In this document: piece by piece, positions 62,614-64,000 of the stretch
Position numbering within the stretch: the stretch's first letter is position 1
Layout: each line of letters opens with the position of its first letter
Source of the DNA: Diploptera punctata
Taxonomy: Eukaryota; Arthropoda; Insecta; Blattodea; Blaberidae
Reading direction: 5' to 3'
Assembly: GCA_030220185.1 (NCBI GenBank)
Contig: JASPKZ010004560.1
Location: 372,001 to 436,000, forward strand
DNA length: 64,000 bases
Made by a program: the position numbers and the translations under genes
The notes under the pieces: generated by a model
The model's database searches: none
The model's input: the letters and a program-made list of their open reading frames with translations, nothing else
Told to the model about the DNA's origin: nothing

Positions 62614-62639
62614 CATTAACATTATTATTATCATTATTG

Positions 62640-62737
<98 letters not shown>

Positions 62738-62738
62738 G
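62559..62738. repeat. (ATT)n microsatellite, about 180 bases
   Basis: Longest trinucleotide array in the window, with AAC, ATC and TGT interruptions in the first half and a pure second half. Confidence 0.97.
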
Positions 62739-62741
62739 GAA

Positions 62742-62840
62742 TTACATGATAAAATACACAGCACAGAAATTAGGGACAAATGTCATATTCAAGACATAAC
62801 CAAATATATTATAGATAGACGAAAATATTGGAAGGGTCAT
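62742..62840 (+). mobile_element. LINE C-terminal fragment, left part
   Basis: MELHDKIHSTEIRDKCHIQD and YIIDRRKYWKGH. Interrupted by a retroposon; continues at 63129. Confidence 0.7.
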
Positions 62841-63128
62841 TTTTTTATTTAGAGCCCCCCACCACCACCCGTGTTACCTCGGGCATAATGCCCTTATCCC
62901 CGGGTCTGATCTATGTCCCTAACTACTATTTAATCTTTATTAAATAAATAAGCATAATACATACAGATTTCGGGTATGTGAAGTGTAGATGTTACATAAA
63001 GTAAAACGTGTTGGGTGTCTGTGTTTAGTGATACATAAAATAAATATACGCAATACTTAAAGTAATGATAATTGTTTTGTTGATACGTGATATGAGAGTA
63101 ATTGTGTTTTGTTGTGTTTGTGTTAGTG
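62841..63128 (-). mobile_element. 288 bp retroposon with 15 bp target duplication
   Basis: Flanked by TATTGGAAGGGTCAT at 62826-62840 and 63129-63143. It starts TTTTTTATTTAG on the plus strand, that is, a CTAAATAAAAAA tail on its own strand, then a GC-rich end (GGGTGGTGGTGGGG, complement). No A or B box found; class unknown (LINE tail or SINE). Confidence 0.75.
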
Positions 63129-63335
63129 TATTGGAAGGGTCATAGAAAGAATGAAAGGTAACCGACTTGCAAAAAGAGCTAAAGAGGATAAACCAATGGA
63201 CGGAATAACAAGAGGAAGACCAGCCAAGAGATGGATAGACAGTGAATGCACATCCAATACGACTTCCTCCGAGGAGTGATTTTTTAAATAAACAGGATGA
63301 AAACCCTATAAGTTATGATTAAGAAGAAGAAGAAT
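63129..63335 (+). mobile_element. LINE C-terminal fragment, right part
   Basis: Continues from 62840: MKGNRLAKRAKEDKPMDGIT and RGRPAKRWIDSECTSN, then TGA and an (AAG)n tail at 63328-63340. Confidence 0.75.
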
Positions 63336-63722
63336 TATATGGGATCTGGAGCAGAAACCTAAGATTTAATATTAGAAGATTAATATTAGAGGATGTGAAG
63401 AACTTGAGTATTTGGGGGTAACGTAGATAAAGAGGATAGGCAACAAAGTGATAATTAAGAATAGAATGAATAAAGGTAGAGCAGTAATATCAATGATAAA
63501 TGGTGTCCTATGGAACAGACACATAACCAGGAAAAATAAATTATAAATATATAATTCAATAGTGAGAATCACTGTCACACGTGAAGCTAAAGTATGGAAA
63601 TTCAACAAAAACTTACGTCGATGGAAATTGATTTCTTGACTCCTCAAGATATTACAAATGGGAAAAAATAAGAAATAAAGTCATGCGAGAAAAAGATGAT
63701 AATTAAATATTCAATGGTAAAG
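63336..63722 (+). mobile_element. LINE-C C-terminal fragment
   Basis: Decayed motif E region (CEELEYLGV), SMINGVLWNRHITRKNK, IYNSIVRITVTREAKVWKFN and RRWKLIS. Ends at the TA of the next element. Confidence 0.75.
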
Positions 63723-63724
63723 TA

Positions 63725-64000
63725 CAGGGTGGACCGCTCGAATGGACCTAATTTCAATTGCTTGTTACTGGCAAACGGTTGACGATAGAAACTTAAAACA
63801 ACGTTCATATTACAGAAAAACTCACCAAGTTTTGATATCCAGATCACCACATCTCTATATGAGCCCCAGCAGTCACTGTGATGATATCAAAGCGATGAAC
63901 AATTTCTTGCCAAGTACGTTGGAGTATGTCTTCTGGAATGTTCTCAATAGCCTCTATGATGCGCTCACGAAGATCACGAAGGTCTTTGACTGGGGTGGTG
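63725..64000 (-). mobile_element. Mariner/Tc1-type element, right-truncated by the window
   Basis: Left end CAGGGTGGACCGCTCG after TA (63723-63724). A terminal untranslated part of about 120 bases precedes the transposase stop. Confidence 0.75.
63844..64000 (-). CDS. Tc1/mariner-superfamily transposase, C-terminal end (partial)
   Basis: 52 clean codons to the stop at 63844: VKDLRDLRERIIEAIENIPE, ILQRTWQEIVHRFDIITVTA and GAHIEMW. This is the helical tail after the third catalytic residue of IS630/Tc1/mariner-type transposases (the RI..I..IP...L...W..I..R....GAHIE pattern). The catalytic domain lies outside the window, so integrity is unknown. No damage in the visible part. Confidence 0.75.
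   Translation of the reverse strand, partial: TTPVKDLRDLRERIIEAIENIPEDILQRTWQEIVHRFDIITVTAGAHIEMW

Overview
The window looks like intergenic DNA from a large, AT-rich, repeat-laden insect genome. The mix of families (RTE/CR1-like LINEs, tRNA-derived SINEs with HHHH-encoding CAT runs, Tc1/mariner, pogo, Harbinger-like MITEs, long AAT and TA microsatellites) resembles what I recall of cockroach (Blattodea) sequence. That assignment is inference from recall, not a search. I see no convincing intact host gene, no rRNA and no canonical functional tRNA. Almost all coding-like sequence is decayed transposon protein.

Layout. 0-7 kb: 3' ends of LINE-A and a related LINE, a 1.3 kb polypyrimidine tract split by a SINE, and degenerate LINE pieces. 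6.5-8.9 kb: alternating (TA)n tracts and tRNA-like repeats, then an inverted repeat around a hammerhead-like motif. 8.9-15 kb: G-family repeats, a CR1-like LINE tail, a LINE-A copy with an inverted 5' part, a CACTG-ended DNA element, SINEs and a Helitron-like 3' end. 15-20 kb: LINE-A interrupted at its RT active site by a CR1-like LINE, a deleted mariner, and another LINE-A with a 50-base poly(A). 20-27 kb: several G-family copies, one split by a 3.03 kb element (ends GGGACATTCC) that carries a zinc-finger-like pseudogene, a tRNA-like head and a LINE-A piece. 28-36 kb: decayed LINEs and one nearly complete 3.2 kb endonuclease/RT LINE (LINE-B). 36-47 kb: CACTG element in LINE-A, a 1.6 kb Tc1 element, a MITE in LINE-B, a LINE holding both a SINE and a pogo/Tigger element, a 1.28 kb mariner-like element and a further TIR element. 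48-64 kb: CR1-like and RTE-like LINE tails, a 358 bp MITE, a second hammerhead-like inverted repeat, a 132 bp tRNA-derived palindrome, fold-back elements, SINEs, long (AAT)n, a retroposon with a 15 bp target duplication, and the start of another mariner-like element at the window edge.

How it works together: nothing here suggests a pathway or operon. The informative signal is the nesting order and the target-site duplications, which give a relative history. LINEs supplied RT and endonuclease that probably moved the SINEs, DNA transposons and MITEs landed inside older LINEs, and LINE 3' tails often abut long AAT arrays. The most unusual objects are the two inverted repeats that enclose hammerhead-like cores, the G-family head-to-tail junctions, the CACTG element with a conserved short ORF, and the GGGACATTCC element with its cysteine-containing pseudogene.
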